Positions 35,320 to 43,737 of a DNA stretch of 64,000 nucleotides are shown here, piece after piece. The position numbers and the translations under genes are program-made. A model generated the notes under the pieces. The model saw nothing but the letters and a program-made list of their open reading frames with translations. It made no database searches and was not told the origin of the DNA. How positions within the stretch are numbered: position 1 is the stretch's first letter; each line of letters starts with the position of its first letter. This stretch comes from Crocinitomicaceae bacterium (lineage in GTDB: Bacteria > Bacteroidota > Bacteroidia > Flavobacteriales_D > Crocinitomicaceae), in contig JAGQYP010000004.1 of NCBI GenBank assembly GCA_020436025.1, positions 30,027 through 94,026 on the forward strand, written 5' to 3'.

Positions 35320-36537
35320 ATGAAAAAAATAATTACTCTCAGTTTTACTTTTGTTTCTTTTTTCCTATTTGGTCAAAATCCTACGTGTGACGGGAACAGA
35401 TATTTGAATGATATTTTCCAGTTGGATTCTACTTTTGGTGTGACCTTTGGAAATTCTACTACTGTTGGGGGAACCAACGCTGATTTGAAAATGGATATTT
35501 ACGAACCTTTAGGGGATGCAGCAACCAAAAGGCCGGTAATTATTTTAGCATTTGGAGGAAGTTTTGTGGCGGGAGATCGCACACAGATGCATGATTTATG
35601 TCGCTATTATTCCAAGAAAGGTTATGTTACAGCCAGTATTGATTACCGAATTTATGATGGTCCTGTCTTTCCATTTCCAGATAGTATTGACATGACAGAT
35701 GTGGTTATCAAAGCGGTTTCCGACATGAAAGCGGCAGTTCGGTTTTTTAGAGAAGATGCTTATACCTCGAATACTTATAAAATTGACACGAATTTCGTTT
35801 TTGTTGGAGGTGTTTCTGCTGGAGCCATAGTGGCAGATCATGTGGGAATGTTGGATTCAACAGACATGGTAGCCACTTTTGTAGATTCGATCATTCAAGC
35901 AAATGGTGGTTGGCAAGGAAATAGCAGCACAAATACCCAATACTGGGAAAAAGTACACGGGATTTTGAACTTTTCAGGAGCGTTAAAAGATGCTAGTTAC
36001 ATTGATGCGAACGATCCTCCTTTGTTTTCAGTTCATGATGATGGTGATGGCACCGTTCCCTATGCCGGAGGGAGCGCCAACATTTTCACGGTTCCGATCA
36101 TCTACATGAATGGATCATATTTAATGGATCAGGAATGCCAGAGCGCTGGAGTTTCTAGTGAACTCATCACTATCGTGGGAAGCAATGGACATGTAAGTTA
36201 TTTCAATACCCAAGTAGGACAAGATTCCATTTTGGATCGATCTAGAGATTTTCTTTATCCGATTGTTTGTGCAGGTAGTTTAGGTTTAGATTCTGAGCAA
36301 GAGGTTGCACATGTTTTCAATGTCTATCCAAATCCGACTAGTTCAACAATTCATATTGCTTATGAAGGAACTGAGTATTTTGATTTTCAGATTGTGGATC
36401 TCCAAGGAAGAGAAGTGATAAATCATAATCATTTGCTAGGTAACCAAACCATGGATCTATCTGAATTGAAATCCGGAACATACATTATCCGAATTCAATC
36501 CGATCATCTGGAGGTGAAAAAGCTTGTGGTGGAATGA
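35320..36537 (+). CDS. Secreted alpha/beta-hydrolase esterase with T9SS sorting tail
   Basis: A 405-residue exported enzyme. Residues 1-18 are a signal peptide (SFTFVSFFLFGQ). The alpha/beta-hydrolase part shows the oxyanion loop LAFGGSFVAGD, the nucleophile elbow GGVSAG with Ser166, a probable acid residue in the FSVHDDGDGTVPYAGG segment, and His in GSNGHVSYF; this looks like a carboxylesterase/lipase-type enzyme. The C-terminal 75 residues are a T9SS type A sorting tail (VYPNPTSSTIHIAYEG, LSELKSGTYIIRIQ). It would be secreted through SprA. The gene is bracketed by a 100-bp direct repeat, suggesting it could be gained or lost by recombination. Confidence 0.85.
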   Translation: MKKIITLSFTFVSFFLFGQNPTCDGNRYLNDIFQLDSTFGVTFGNSTTVGGTNADLKMDIYEPLGDAATKRPVIILAFGGSFVAGDRTQMHDLCRYYSKKGYVTASIDYRIYDGPVFPFPDSIDMTDVVIKAVSDMKAAVRFFREDAYTSNTYKIDTNFVFVGGVSAGAIVADHVGMLDSTDMVATFVDSIIQANGGWQGNSSTNTQYWEKVHGILNFSGALKDASYIDANDPPLFSVHDDGDGTVPYAGGSANIFTVPIIYMNGSYLMDQECQSAGVSSELITIVGSNGHVSYFNTQVGQDSILDRSRDFLYPIVCAGSLGLDSEQEVAHVFNVYPNPTSSTIHIAYEGTEYFDFQIVDLQGREVINHNHLLGNQTMDLSELKSGTYIIRIQSDHLEVKKLVVE

Positions 36538-36554
36538 TTTGAATTAAGAATGAA

Positions 36555-36655
36555 TAATTAAAAATGAATTTTAAACTTATTCTCATTTGCAAATAATGAT
36601 CTTTCTATTAGTCACTTGTATACTCGAAAAACTCTACACTCGAAAAATTCTAAAC
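36555..36655 (+). repeat. 100-bp direct repeat, right copy (empty site of the 43-bp element)
   Basis: Right-hand partner of 35143-35243. The 13 bases before it (AATTAAGAATGAA, 36542-36554) equal those before copy 2 of the 43-bp element, but the element itself is missing, so this is an empty site. It ends just before the stop codon of the response regulator gene. Confidence 0.85.
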
Positions 36656-36659
36656 TCAA

Positions 36660-37349
36660 TTACTGCGCAATCAACTTAAACCCTTGTCCGTGCACATTTA
36701 CGATTTGCAGAGACTCGTCGGATTTGATAATTTTTCTGAGTTTGGCGATGTAAACGTCCATGGAGCGTCCATTGAAATAATTGTCGTCTCCCCAAACGGC
36801 TTTCAACGCTGCATTTCGATCTAATACTTCGTTTTTGTTTTTTACTAGTAGATGAAAAAGCATGTTTTCTTTGGTAGTTAATCGAGTAGATTCGCCGTCT
36901 AATTCTATGGTTTGCAAAGACGCATCGTATTTGATTTTTCCAATTTCGTATTGGTTTTTCTCTTCTTTATCTGCATCCCCTTTTGCTCTTCTTAAAATGG
37001 CGTTGATTCGAGCCAATAACTCTTCCATTTCAAAAGGTTTGGTCAAATAATCATCAGCTCCAGAGGCAAAACCAGAAAGCTTGTCCTCTTTCATTGATTT
37101 GGCTGTTAAGAAAAGAATCGGAATCTCTTTATCGAATTCACGGATTTCTTTGGCTACTGTAAAACCATCTTTCACGGGCATCATGACATCCAAAATTAAA
37201 AAGTCAAAATCCCCTTTTCTGAATGTATTGAAAGCGATTTCACCATTCTCACATAAGGTAGTCTGAAACCCTTTTGCAGTAAGAAAAGTGTTTAACAATT
37301 TTCCAAGGTTTACGTCGTCCTCGGCGATTAATAGATTTAGTTTACTCAT
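36660..37349 (-). CDS. OmpR-family response regulator
   Basis: A 229-residue transcription factor. The receiver domain (1-120) has the acidic pair Asp11/Asp12, phosphoacceptor Asp54 in LILDVMMP, and the conserved LTAKS lysine. Residues about 130-227 form the winged-helix DNA-binding domain with LTTKENMLFHLLVKNKNEVLDR and the recognition helix in FNGRSMDVYIAKLRKII. It is coupled by a 4-nt overlap to the histidine kinase gene upstream, so the two form a two-component system. Targets cannot be inferred from the neighbourhood. Confidence 0.95.
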   Translation of the reverse strand: MSKLNLLIAEDDVNLGKLLNTFLTAKGFQTTLCENGEIAFNTFRKGDFDFLILDVMMPVKDGFTVAKEIREFDKEIPILFLTAKSMKEDKLSGFASGADDYLTKPFEMEELLARINAILRRAKGDADKEEKNQYEIGKIKYDASLQTIELDGESTRLTTKENMLFHLLVKNKNEVLDRNAALKAVWGDDNYFNGRSMDVYIAKLRKIIKSDESLQIVNVHGQGFKLIAQ

Positions 37350-38968
37350 TGCTTGCTTAGTTTTAATTTTATCGTAAATGTGGAGCCTTTTTGGACATCA
37401 CTTTTCACGGTAATTTGTCCTTCATGCTGATCCACTATTGCTTTAACATAACTTAATCCCAATCCAAATCCACGCACATCGTGCACGTTTCCTGTTGGAA
37501 CACGGTATAATTTTTCAAATATTCTCTTTTGATGCTCTTTCGGAATACCAATTCCTTGATCTTCCACATCAATAACCGCATAGTCTTTTTCTTTTTTGAG
37601 AATGATTCTGATTTGAGGAGCGTCCTTGCTATATTTAATCGAGTTGTCCAATAAGTTGTGGAAAATATTCGTGATGTGCACCTTATCTCCTTCAATCCAA
37701 AGATCCTTGTCTTCTTCAATAAATTCTATTCCTCCTCCTTTAGATGTAGCCAGGAATCGGGAATTCTTGACCATCTTTTCCAATATCTCATTCAAATTCA
37801 GTTTTTGTCTTTGAAGTTTGAGTTCTCCTTTGTCGATAATGGCCGTCTGCAATACATTTTCTACCAAGGAACCCAATCTTTTATTTTCCTGATTGATCAT
37901 GTCCAAATAAGACTCCATGGATTCTTTATCTTTCGGAATATCTGGGTCGTTGATGGCTTCGCATGCCAATGAAATTGTAGAAATTGGAGTCTTTAATTCG
38001 TGGGTCATGTTATTGATGAAATCATTCTTTAAGACAGATAATTTTCTTTGTCTCAATATGGTGGACATTACCACATAAAATGTGAAAATCATGAAGATCA
38101 GAAGTAATATCGTAATCGTAATGATTCTCCATGACCCCGCTACCAATAAAGAATTTGTTTGTTCGATTTTAAGTGTCAGATACAAGCGGGTTCTAAAAAC
38201 ATCTCCAGGGAAAAGGAGGACTTTATAGTCGTACTCACTTAAACTGGGATTGAAATGTTCAGATTCTTTGTACAAAATATTGATGGATTCTTCGTCCTCA
38301 TAAATCACGTTGAATTCAAAATCCCCTTTTATTCCGGCCCCTTCTAATTCTTTAGTTAGAATGGAATCCAACAGAGTCAAATTCAAACGTTCATCATTGG
38401 AAAGTTCAATATTGTCACGGAATATCTCGATTAAGAAATCATTCACATAATTGGCCTTTTTCAGCATCAAATCTTCCAATCGATCATCAAAAGGTATTTC
38501 AACCAATCCCGTGTCAGATTCTGAAAAATTGAATTCCGGATCAGAACTAATCTGCAATACACCTTTGTAATTTCTTGCCAAAATTCGATGCTCAGAAACC
38601 AAGCCCGTTAAGGTATCAATCGATTTTCCTGAAATGATAAAAAACTTCTCTTTTTTGCCTCCTCTGTAGATTGTTGTGTCCTTAAAACTGACCAATTCAT
38701 TGCTATTCAACATGTTTTTGACATTCTGATGAATCAGTTTGTTTTCCTCAGCTTTTTTTCGGACTTCAAAAATGGCTTTGTACTTGATGAAATTTTGAAC
38801 TTTTTCGTGTCGGGCTGCTACCAACTCTAAGGTTTTGTTCATTTTAGCGTCCAACTCTTGCTTCTCAAAGCTTAGTGTTTTTTGAACAAGAAATGCCTGA
38901 ACAGTGATCAACCCGATCAAAGCCAAACCAATGGTAGTAAAAATGAAGTAGATCCTTTTCTTGTTCAT
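37346..38968 (-). CDS. Membrane sensor histidine kinase
   Basis: A 540-residue kinase. Membrane helix 1 is at about residues 7-28, helix 2 at about 275-300, leaving a roughly 245-residue periplasmic sensor region with no domain I recognise. No HAMP domain is evident between helix 2 and the kinase core. The phosphoacceptor His323 lies in MTHELKTPI; N box NIFHNLLDNSIKYS, G boxes DQGIGIP and RGFGLGLSYVKAI follow. It should phosphorylate the overlapping response regulator. Gene order and overlap (4 nt) indicate one transcript. Confidence 0.94.
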   Translation of the reverse strand: MNKKRIYFIFTTIGLALIGLITVQAFLVQKTLSFEKQELDAKMNKTLELVAARHEKVQNFIKYKAIFEVRKKAEENKLIHQNVKNMLNSNELVSFKDTTIYRGGKKEKFFIISGKSIDTLTGLVSEHRILARNYKGVLQISSDPEFNFSESDTGLVEIPFDDRLEDLMLKKANYVNDFLIEIFRDNIELSNDERLNLTLLDSILTKELEGAGIKGDFEFNVIYEDEESINILYKESEHFNPSLSEYDYKVLLFPGDVFRTRLYLTLKIEQTNSLLVAGSWRIITITILLLIFMIFTFYVVMSTILRQRKLSVLKNDFINNMTHELKTPISTISLACEAINDPDIPKDKESMESYLDMINQENKRLGSLVENVLQTAIIDKGELKLQRQKLNLNEILEKMVKNSRFLATSKGGGIEFIEEDKDLWIEGDKVHITNIFHNLLDNSIKYSKDAPQIRIILKKEKDYAVIDVEDQGIGIPKEHQKRIFEKLYRVPTGNVHDVRGFGLGLSYVKAIVDQHEGQITVKSDVQKGSTFTIKLKLSKQ

Positions 38969-39012
38969 GTTACAGTTAAAATTACGAAGTGGGGCAGGGG
39001 TTTCTTATTCGT

Positions 39013-40593
39013 TTAACTTTTTTTAACAGGGAAATAAAGGCTTTCACCCAATAACTGCTCGCGTTTGAACTTCTCTTGCACGACACTTTGCACCTGGGTT
39101 CCAATAATTTTAGACTCGAGCCAGGAAATGATGTCCAAATACAGGAAAGGTCTTTTTTCGTATTGCATTTGCGAGAGTTTTACCAGTTTGGAGCGCAATA
39201 TTTTAAAGGATTTATCCAACTCCTCTGGTCTCATCGTTCTCAAATTTCTTACCCAGGACAGAATCTCTTCCTGCACCCCTTGAAGGTCATCCATTTTACT
39301 AAGAAAACGATACACCGATTTGATCTGGTATTCTACCAACTCTTCGTTTCCTACTTCATAGTGCGCGATCAGGTTTAGAATTCGAGCAAAACACTGAATG
39401 TCTTCTCTCAAACTTGATTCTTTCACATTGATGATTTTATTCAAATAGATAATTGTATTTCGGTTGTCTCCTGCGCCAAAAAACAAGCAAGCAATTTTAT
39501 AATTCAGGTTGATGGATCGATGATAATCCATGGTGGTTTCATATTCTTCCAGGAATTCTTCTATTTCGGGGATATTTCTTAATCCATCCGAGAAAGTACC
39601 TTCTAGGAAATGTTTGTTGATGAGATTGGTGTAATAATACAACCTTAGCTGATATTCAGTATTCTCATTTCTCTTTACCGGATCTTTCAACAAATCCTTC
39701 AAAATATCTAAGTACACCACAAATTTCTCGTAATGTCTCAGGTTAAATAAGGCTCCCAGAATATTATTGATCCCCTTCAAATAGATCTCGAATTCATATT
39801 CTTTCATTTCAGGGTATTCTTCATAGAGATCTACCCACTTTTTAGCGTATTTATAGCAATTTAAAAAGTCCTGAACGATATAATAATACCAGTAATAGGC
39901 ATTGTACAAGTGCATTTTTTCGTAATAATCCAATTCCGTATCACCAAAATCCGGGAAATTGGAATCGAAATATTGTTTTACGAATAAATACTCTTTTTCA
40001 TTCTTTACAAATCCAACTTTCAGGTACAATCCATAAAGTTTGAGTGTCAGATTGGAATACTCATTACTTTCACTAATCTTATCAATGAGTTGGTTAGATT
40101 CCAGAGCCAATTCTTCTGCACGTGAATCTATGGATCTTGTAATGTATTGCGATTCAATTTTCTTTTCGAAGAAAGTAATGTCAAGGGAAAGAATGTCCAA
40201 ATTATACTTCTTCGCTGTCGATTTAGCTCTTTCCAGAATTCGCAATGATTGGTTGTAGAGTCCGCGATTGTAGAGTACTCTGGCATAATCAATAGATTCC
40301 CGAATATCGATATCCGTCGAACTACCTGCATGTTGCAATCGCAAACTAACGAGTAACTGTTTGTACAAATGTGCTTTCAGGTTACTTAGCTGTGATTTTT
40401 TGATGTCTTGGTATTTCTTCAATAAAGCTGAATCCGAGTAATTACGGGTCTTGTCAATAAAATCAAAAATCTGTAAAAACTTGGCATTATCTGAACTTTG
40501 AAATCGACCCACATAGAGTTTAAAAGCCCTTTTTTCGGCTTTAGAAAGCGAGCCAATTAGCTGTATTAAGTTCTCTGTTTGAATATTGGGCAT
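39013..40593 (-). CDS. Alpha-helical repeat protein (TPR-like), unknown function
   Basis: A 526-residue, predominantly helical cytoplasmic protein without signal peptide or membrane segment. It opens with ENLIQLIGSLSKAEKRAFKLYV, a motif found at the start of a conserved Bacteroidota protein family whose function I do not know. The rest consists of paired amphipathic helices rich in Tyr and Leu (YARVLYNRGLYNQSLRILER, for example), consistent with tetratricopeptide-like repeats and protein-protein interaction. A single gene, divergent from the small-RNA candidate and the outer-membrane gene pair. Confidence 0.65.
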   Translation of the reverse strand: MPNIQTENLIQLIGSLSKAEKRAFKLYVGRFQSSDNAKFLQIFDFIDKTRNYSDSALLKKYQDIKKSQLSNLKAHLYKQLLVSLRLQHAGSSTDIDIRESIDYARVLYNRGLYNQSLRILERAKSTAKKYNLDILSLDITFFEKKIESQYITRSIDSRAEELALESNQLIDKISESNEYSNLTLKLYGLYLKVGFVKNEKEYLFVKQYFDSNFPDFGDTELDYYEKMHLYNAYYWYYYIVQDFLNCYKYAKKWVDLYEEYPEMKEYEFEIYLKGINNILGALFNLRHYEKFVVYLDILKDLLKDPVKRNENTEYQLRLYYYTNLINKHFLEGTFSDGLRNIPEIEEFLEEYETTMDYHRSINLNYKIACLFFGAGDNRNTIIYLNKIINVKESSLREDIQCFARILNLIAHYEVGNEELVEYQIKSVYRFLSKMDDLQGVQEEILSWVRNLRTMRPEELDKSFKILRSKLVKLSQMQYEKRPFLYLDIISWLESKIIGTQVQSVVQEKFKREQLLGESLYFPVKKS

Positions 40594-40692
40594 TGTAAAA
40601 TCAAATTCTTTATCTACTTGAAAAACAAAGGATTACAGGAAGATATCACAAAAACAACCTGCTTTGAATATCGTAAATATCAGACATTTTGA

Positions 40693-40723
40693 TTTGATAA
40701 TAAAATATGATGTGCATAATTTG
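40693..40723 (+). promoter_or_regulatory. Promoter of the small RNA candidate
   Basis: TTTG (40693-40696), a spacer of exactly 19 nt and ATAATTTG (40716-40723) correspond to the Bacteroidota TTTG-N19-TAnnTTTG arrangement, with the second box imperfect at its first two bases. No open frame of a normal gene begins downstream before the terminator. Confidence 0.45.
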
Positions 40724-40727
40724 GTCT

Positions 40728-40810
40728 CACAAAAGATTTTAAAAGGAGAGAAATTCTCCAAGTTTTCGATTAATAGCAAAGACTGCTCCGCCCGGGGCAG
40801 TCATTTTTTT
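40728..40810 (+). ncRNA. Candidate small RNA, about 80 nt
   Basis: A short transcript would run from the promoter above to a strong intrinsic terminator. It contains a hairpin GGAGA/TCTCC (40745-40759) and ends in the terminator stem GACTGC-TCC/GGG-GCAGTC (40781-40802) with an ATTTTTTT tail. No family is recognised; it is divergent to the helical repeat gene and not antisense to any gene. Confidence 0.45.
40781..40810 (+). terminator. Intrinsic terminator of the small RNA candidate
   Basis: Nine-bp G/C-rich stem (one G-T pair) with a GCCC loop, followed by seven T. No annotated plus-strand gene lies upstream for over 8 kb except genes far beyond other units, so it must end a short local transcript. 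Confidence 0.8.
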
Positions 40811-40884
40811 ACCCCATATTTCCGTTTTAAACACTTAATAAACGCTTATTTTTTGTTCTGCCATTTTCTAGGTTTCTTTTTCTC

Positions 40885-40892
40885 TATTTTTG
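40885..40892 (+). promoter_or_regulatory. -7 box 4 nt before an outer-membrane protein start
   Basis: TATTTTTG fits TAnnTTTG exactly and ends 4 nt before ATG 40897, as at 26239, 29219 and 59689. Confidence 0.35.
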
Positions 40893-40896
40893 ATTC

Positions 40897-41700
40897 ATGA
40901 AACCCCTAAATTTACTGGTCTATCTCTTGTTTTGGCAAGGGCTGACAGGCCAATTAATCATGCCGAAAAATGCCTCTGAAACTGCTCTTGGAGTTGGCAA
41001 CAGTTTAGGCAAATCTTTTTTATCCGGCTTTCACAACCCAGCTCGAATTGAGTTGGATTCTGCCAAATTTCGTGTTGGAGTCGGCTACGCTAACTACTAT
41101 TTCATTCCCAATTTAAATCAGATTGCAATAGCCGGACAATTCCGAATTGGAAAGGGAGGATTAGCATTGGGTTATTCTAATTTAGGATGGGGAAATGTGA
41201 ATATTCACCAGGTGAACTTGGCTTACGGTTTACAACTGGCCAAAGGATTTAGAATGGGGGTAGCGGTGCACTATTCATTTACTCAAATTTCAAGTGAAGC
41301 GCATCAACAAGGCATATTTCCCACACTTGGTTTTTCCTATAGATACAAAGATCATTTTTCCATTGCCGTTCATGTCGAAAATCCTATTGCCATCAGGTGG
41401 ATCGAATCATCTGAAAAAATGCCCATTCGATTTGATTTGGGGATAGAAGCCTATTTCGGTAAATCCTTTCTTACTCGATTGGCTCTCGTTAAAACATTGA
41501 ATTCAGCCCTTCAATTTTCTTTGGGATTTGAGTACGGCATCAACAAAAAAATCTTTCCCCGAATTGCCTTCAGCATTTTGCCTCTTGGAATAAGTGGAGG
41601 TTTAGGATGGAGAATGAAACAATTTCAATTGAGTTTAGGGTTTTGGTATGTCCATGCCTTAGGCCCTATCAGTCAATTTGATCTGAGTTATGAGAAGTAA
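40897..41700 (+). CDS. Outer-membrane beta-barrel protein (PorV/PorP-like)
   Basis: A 267-residue exported protein with a signal peptide (LLVYLLFWQGLTGQ). Strand pattern throughout (for example FRVGVGYANYYF, KGGLALGYSNLGWGNV, FRMGVAVHYSF) indicates a 12-14 strand barrel. Segments such as SFLSGFHNPARIEL near the N-terminus resemble those of PorV/PorQ and FadL-like proteins that bind T9SS cargo or hydrophobic compounds, but I cannot separate these possibilities. Its last 11 nt overlap the start of the helix-hairpin-helix protein gene, so the two proteins are co-expressed and may work together. Confidence 0.6.
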   Translation: MKPLNLLVYLLFWQGLTGQLIMPKNASETALGVGNSLGKSFLSGFHNPARIELDSAKFRVGVGYANYYFIPNLNQIAIAGQFRIGKGGLALGYSNLGWGNVNIHQVNLAYGLQLAKGFRMGVAVHYSFTQISSEAHQQGIFPTLGFSYRYKDHFSIAVHVENPIAIRWIESSEKMPIRFDLGIEAYFGKSFLTRLALVKTLNSALQFSLGFEYGINKKIFPRIAFSILPLGISGGLGWRMKQFQLSLGFWYVHALGPISQFDLSYEK

Positions 41701-43681
41701 AATCGTCTTGCTCTTATTTTTTTTCCCATTTTCTATTTTTGCTCAGGAAGAGGAATGGCTTCAACAGATCATGGAGAATTATGTCAACCAAAATCCGGAT
41801 GGCATCTATGATTTGGACCAAATTCAAAGGCAATTTCAAGAATTACTTTCTGACCCAGTTCTATTGGATTCCAGTCACCCCGAAGAGGTTGAACGCCTAT
41901 TTTTTTTGAGTCCTGTTTTACAGAAGAATATCCAAACACATATTATGGAGAATGGTGATTTTCTTTCCATCTATGAATTGCAATCTATACCCGGAATTTC
42001 GGTCGAACTTGCACGAAATTTGAGTCATTTGGTTCGTATGAAATCGAGCGAATTTCAGATGCGATCGAAAAAATTTCATGTCAATCTTTCTTCGGGCTTC
42101 AATCAGGATATAGGCATTTCAAAAGGCTATCATACCAATCAATTTTTAGGTGCTCCACATCGATTTTATTTCAGATCTCAGTTTCAGATTGGTTCCAAAA
42201 TAAAAAGCGGTTTTCTCTATGAAAAGGATGCTGGAGAAGATTATATCAATCGAGCATATTTCTATAAAATCCCACATTTCTCTGCCTTTATAGAATTGAA
42301 AGGGAAGAAAAATATTCGGAACATTATTGTGGGGGATTATAAATTGCTTTTGGGGCAAGGGCTCCTTATTTACCAAGGATATGGATTTGGAAAAACGATC
42401 GATCAACCTGGCAATATTCGAACAACTTCTGAAGTCAAGGCCAATACTTCCCTCAGCGAGAATTTCTTTCAAAGAGGATTGGCTGCTCACTTTAAATTTG
42501 GAGCTTTTGAGTGGATTCCTTTTGTCTCCTATAAAATGCAATCAGCTAGCCTGTATGAAGACTCTATTTTGTATTTCAAGAGTTTGGATTTGAGTGGGAG
42601 TCTGCAAACCGAAACCGAAATTCAAAAACAAAAAAACCTCACCGAATTTCTTGTTGGATCGAGCTTCCGACTTAAAAAAATGAAGTTTGAGTTGGGATTG
42701 AATTATCTGCATAGTCGCTACAACCATCCCTATAGCAACCAGGAAAAAACCTATCAGATTTACAATTTCCCAACTGCTCAAATGGATCATCTTTCAATGG
42801 ATTACAAGTACTTTTTTTCAAAAGGTGTTGTCTATGGAGAAAATGCCTTTTACGTTCAATCCAAAGGAATGGCTTTTATGAATGGTGTTTTACTTTCTGT
42901 TTCCAAACAAACTAGCATCCTTTTTCATTTTCGTTATTACTCTCAAAGATATTTTGGTTTTTATAGCTCTGCCATTGGCGAAAATTCTTCAAATCAGAAT
43001 GAATTGGGGATTTATTTCAATGTTAAACACGACTTCAATCGCAAATGGCAATGTTTACTCTATGCCGATTACTTCCTATTTCCTTGGCTAAAATATGGAG
43101 TGGATGCACCAAGTTCTGGATTTGAAGTCAACGGTCGACTCAAATACAAGTGGAGCCGGAAAATGGAAATGTACATCAATTACCGAATTAAAAGCAAAGA
43201 GGAAAATATACTAGGTGAAAACGATTTGAATGTGCTACTCAGAAATTACAAACAACAATTGCGCATTCATTTTAGCACAGAATTGGATCAAAAAGTGATG
43301 CTTTCCATGCGATTAGAGGGGAATTTATACAAAACAGAGGAATGGACCAGCGGATTTTTATTTTACCTCAATTTACAATACAAACCCAACGCCAAGTGGC
43401 TGTTAAACTATCGATTCAATCTCTTTTCAACTAGTAATTTCGACAATGCAATTTATAGTTTGGAAAGAAGTCTGGGAACCATCACCAGTTTTCAAGTGTA
43501 CTCTGGAGAGGGCGTGGGATCCTATCTTTTTGTCAAATACAAACCCATAAAATCGGTACAAATCAATTTCAAATTTGCCTTTCAAAACTACTTTAATCAA
43601 CTGACAATCGGTTCCGGAAACGATGAAATCAAAGGGAATTTTAGAGGAAAAATTGGTTTTGAGGTCAAGTATTCTTTTTGA
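41690..43681 (+). CDS. Exported helix-hairpin-helix protein with beta-barrel-like C-terminus
   Basis: A 663-residue exported protein. Residues 1-18 are a signal peptide (VLLLFFFPFSIFA). Residues about 75-115 contain a helix-hairpin-helix of the ComEA type: HIMENGDFLSIYELQSIPGI, with the PGIS turn and the following helix VELARNLSHLV. Such domains normally bind DNA. The remaining 540 residues are strand-rich (many Tyr/Phe-terminated segments) as in an outer-membrane barrel. Homologues with this layout are, as far as I remember, annotated only as HhH-domain proteins in Bacteroidota. Role unknown; DNA binding or uptake at the outer membrane is a hypothesis. Confidence 0.7.
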   Translation: MRSKIVLLLFFFPFSIFAQEEEWLQQIMENYVNQNPDGIYDLDQIQRQFQELLSDPVLLDSSHPEEVERLFFLSPVLQKNIQTHIMENGDFLSIYELQSIPGISVELARNLSHLVRMKSSEFQMRSKKFHVNLSSGFNQDIGISKGYHTNQFLGAPHRFYFRSQFQIGSKIKSGFLYEKDAGEDYINRAYFYKIPHFSAFIELKGKKNIRNIIVGDYKLLLGQGLLIYQGYGFGKTIDQPGNIRTTSEVKANTSLSENFFQRGLAAHFKFGAFEWIPFVSYKMQSASLYEDSILYFKSLDLSGSLQTETEIQKQKNLTEFLVGSSFRLKKMKFELGLNYLHSRYNHPYSNQEKTYQIYNFPTAQMDHLSMDYKYFFSKGVVYGENAFYVQSKGMAFMNGVLLSVSKQTSILFHFRYYSQRYFGFYSSAIGENSSNQNELGIYFNVKHDFNRKWQCLLYADYFLFPWLKYGVDAPSSGFEVNGRLKYKWSRKMEMYINYRIKSKEENILGENDLNVLLRNYKQQLRIHFSTELDQKVMLSMRLEGNLYKTEEWTSGFLFYLNLQYKPNAKWLLNYRFNLFSTSNFDNAIYSLERSLGTITSFQVYSGEGVGSYLFVKYKPIKSVQINFKFAFQNYFNQLTIGSGNDEIKGNFRGKIGFEVKYSF

Positions 43682-43737
43682 TTTCTTGAATCGGAATGCT
43701 TATTGAGCGAAAATTTATTTTTGTCTAGCTGTCTAGT

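Larger units (their letters stand above)
40594..40896. other. Intergenic region containing a small RNA candidate
   Basis: No protein gene is supported. A 78-codon open frame at 40664-40900 runs through a promoter and a strong terminator and is rejected. The features present are the promoter at 40693-40723, the transcript candidate 40728-40810 and the promoter-like box at 40885. Confidence 0.6.

Noticed and set aside
35175..35390. 71-codon plus-strand open frame
   Set aside because: It spans the 100-bp repeat and enters the esterase gene in another frame, with no start context.
40664..40900. 78-codon plus-strand open frame
   Set aside because: It runs through a promoter, a strong intrinsic terminator and the start of the next gene; the translation is unlike any protein family.
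42146..42541. 131-codon open frame on the minus strand
   Set aside because: Antisense inside the helix-hairpin-helix protein gene, which has a full-length coherent product.
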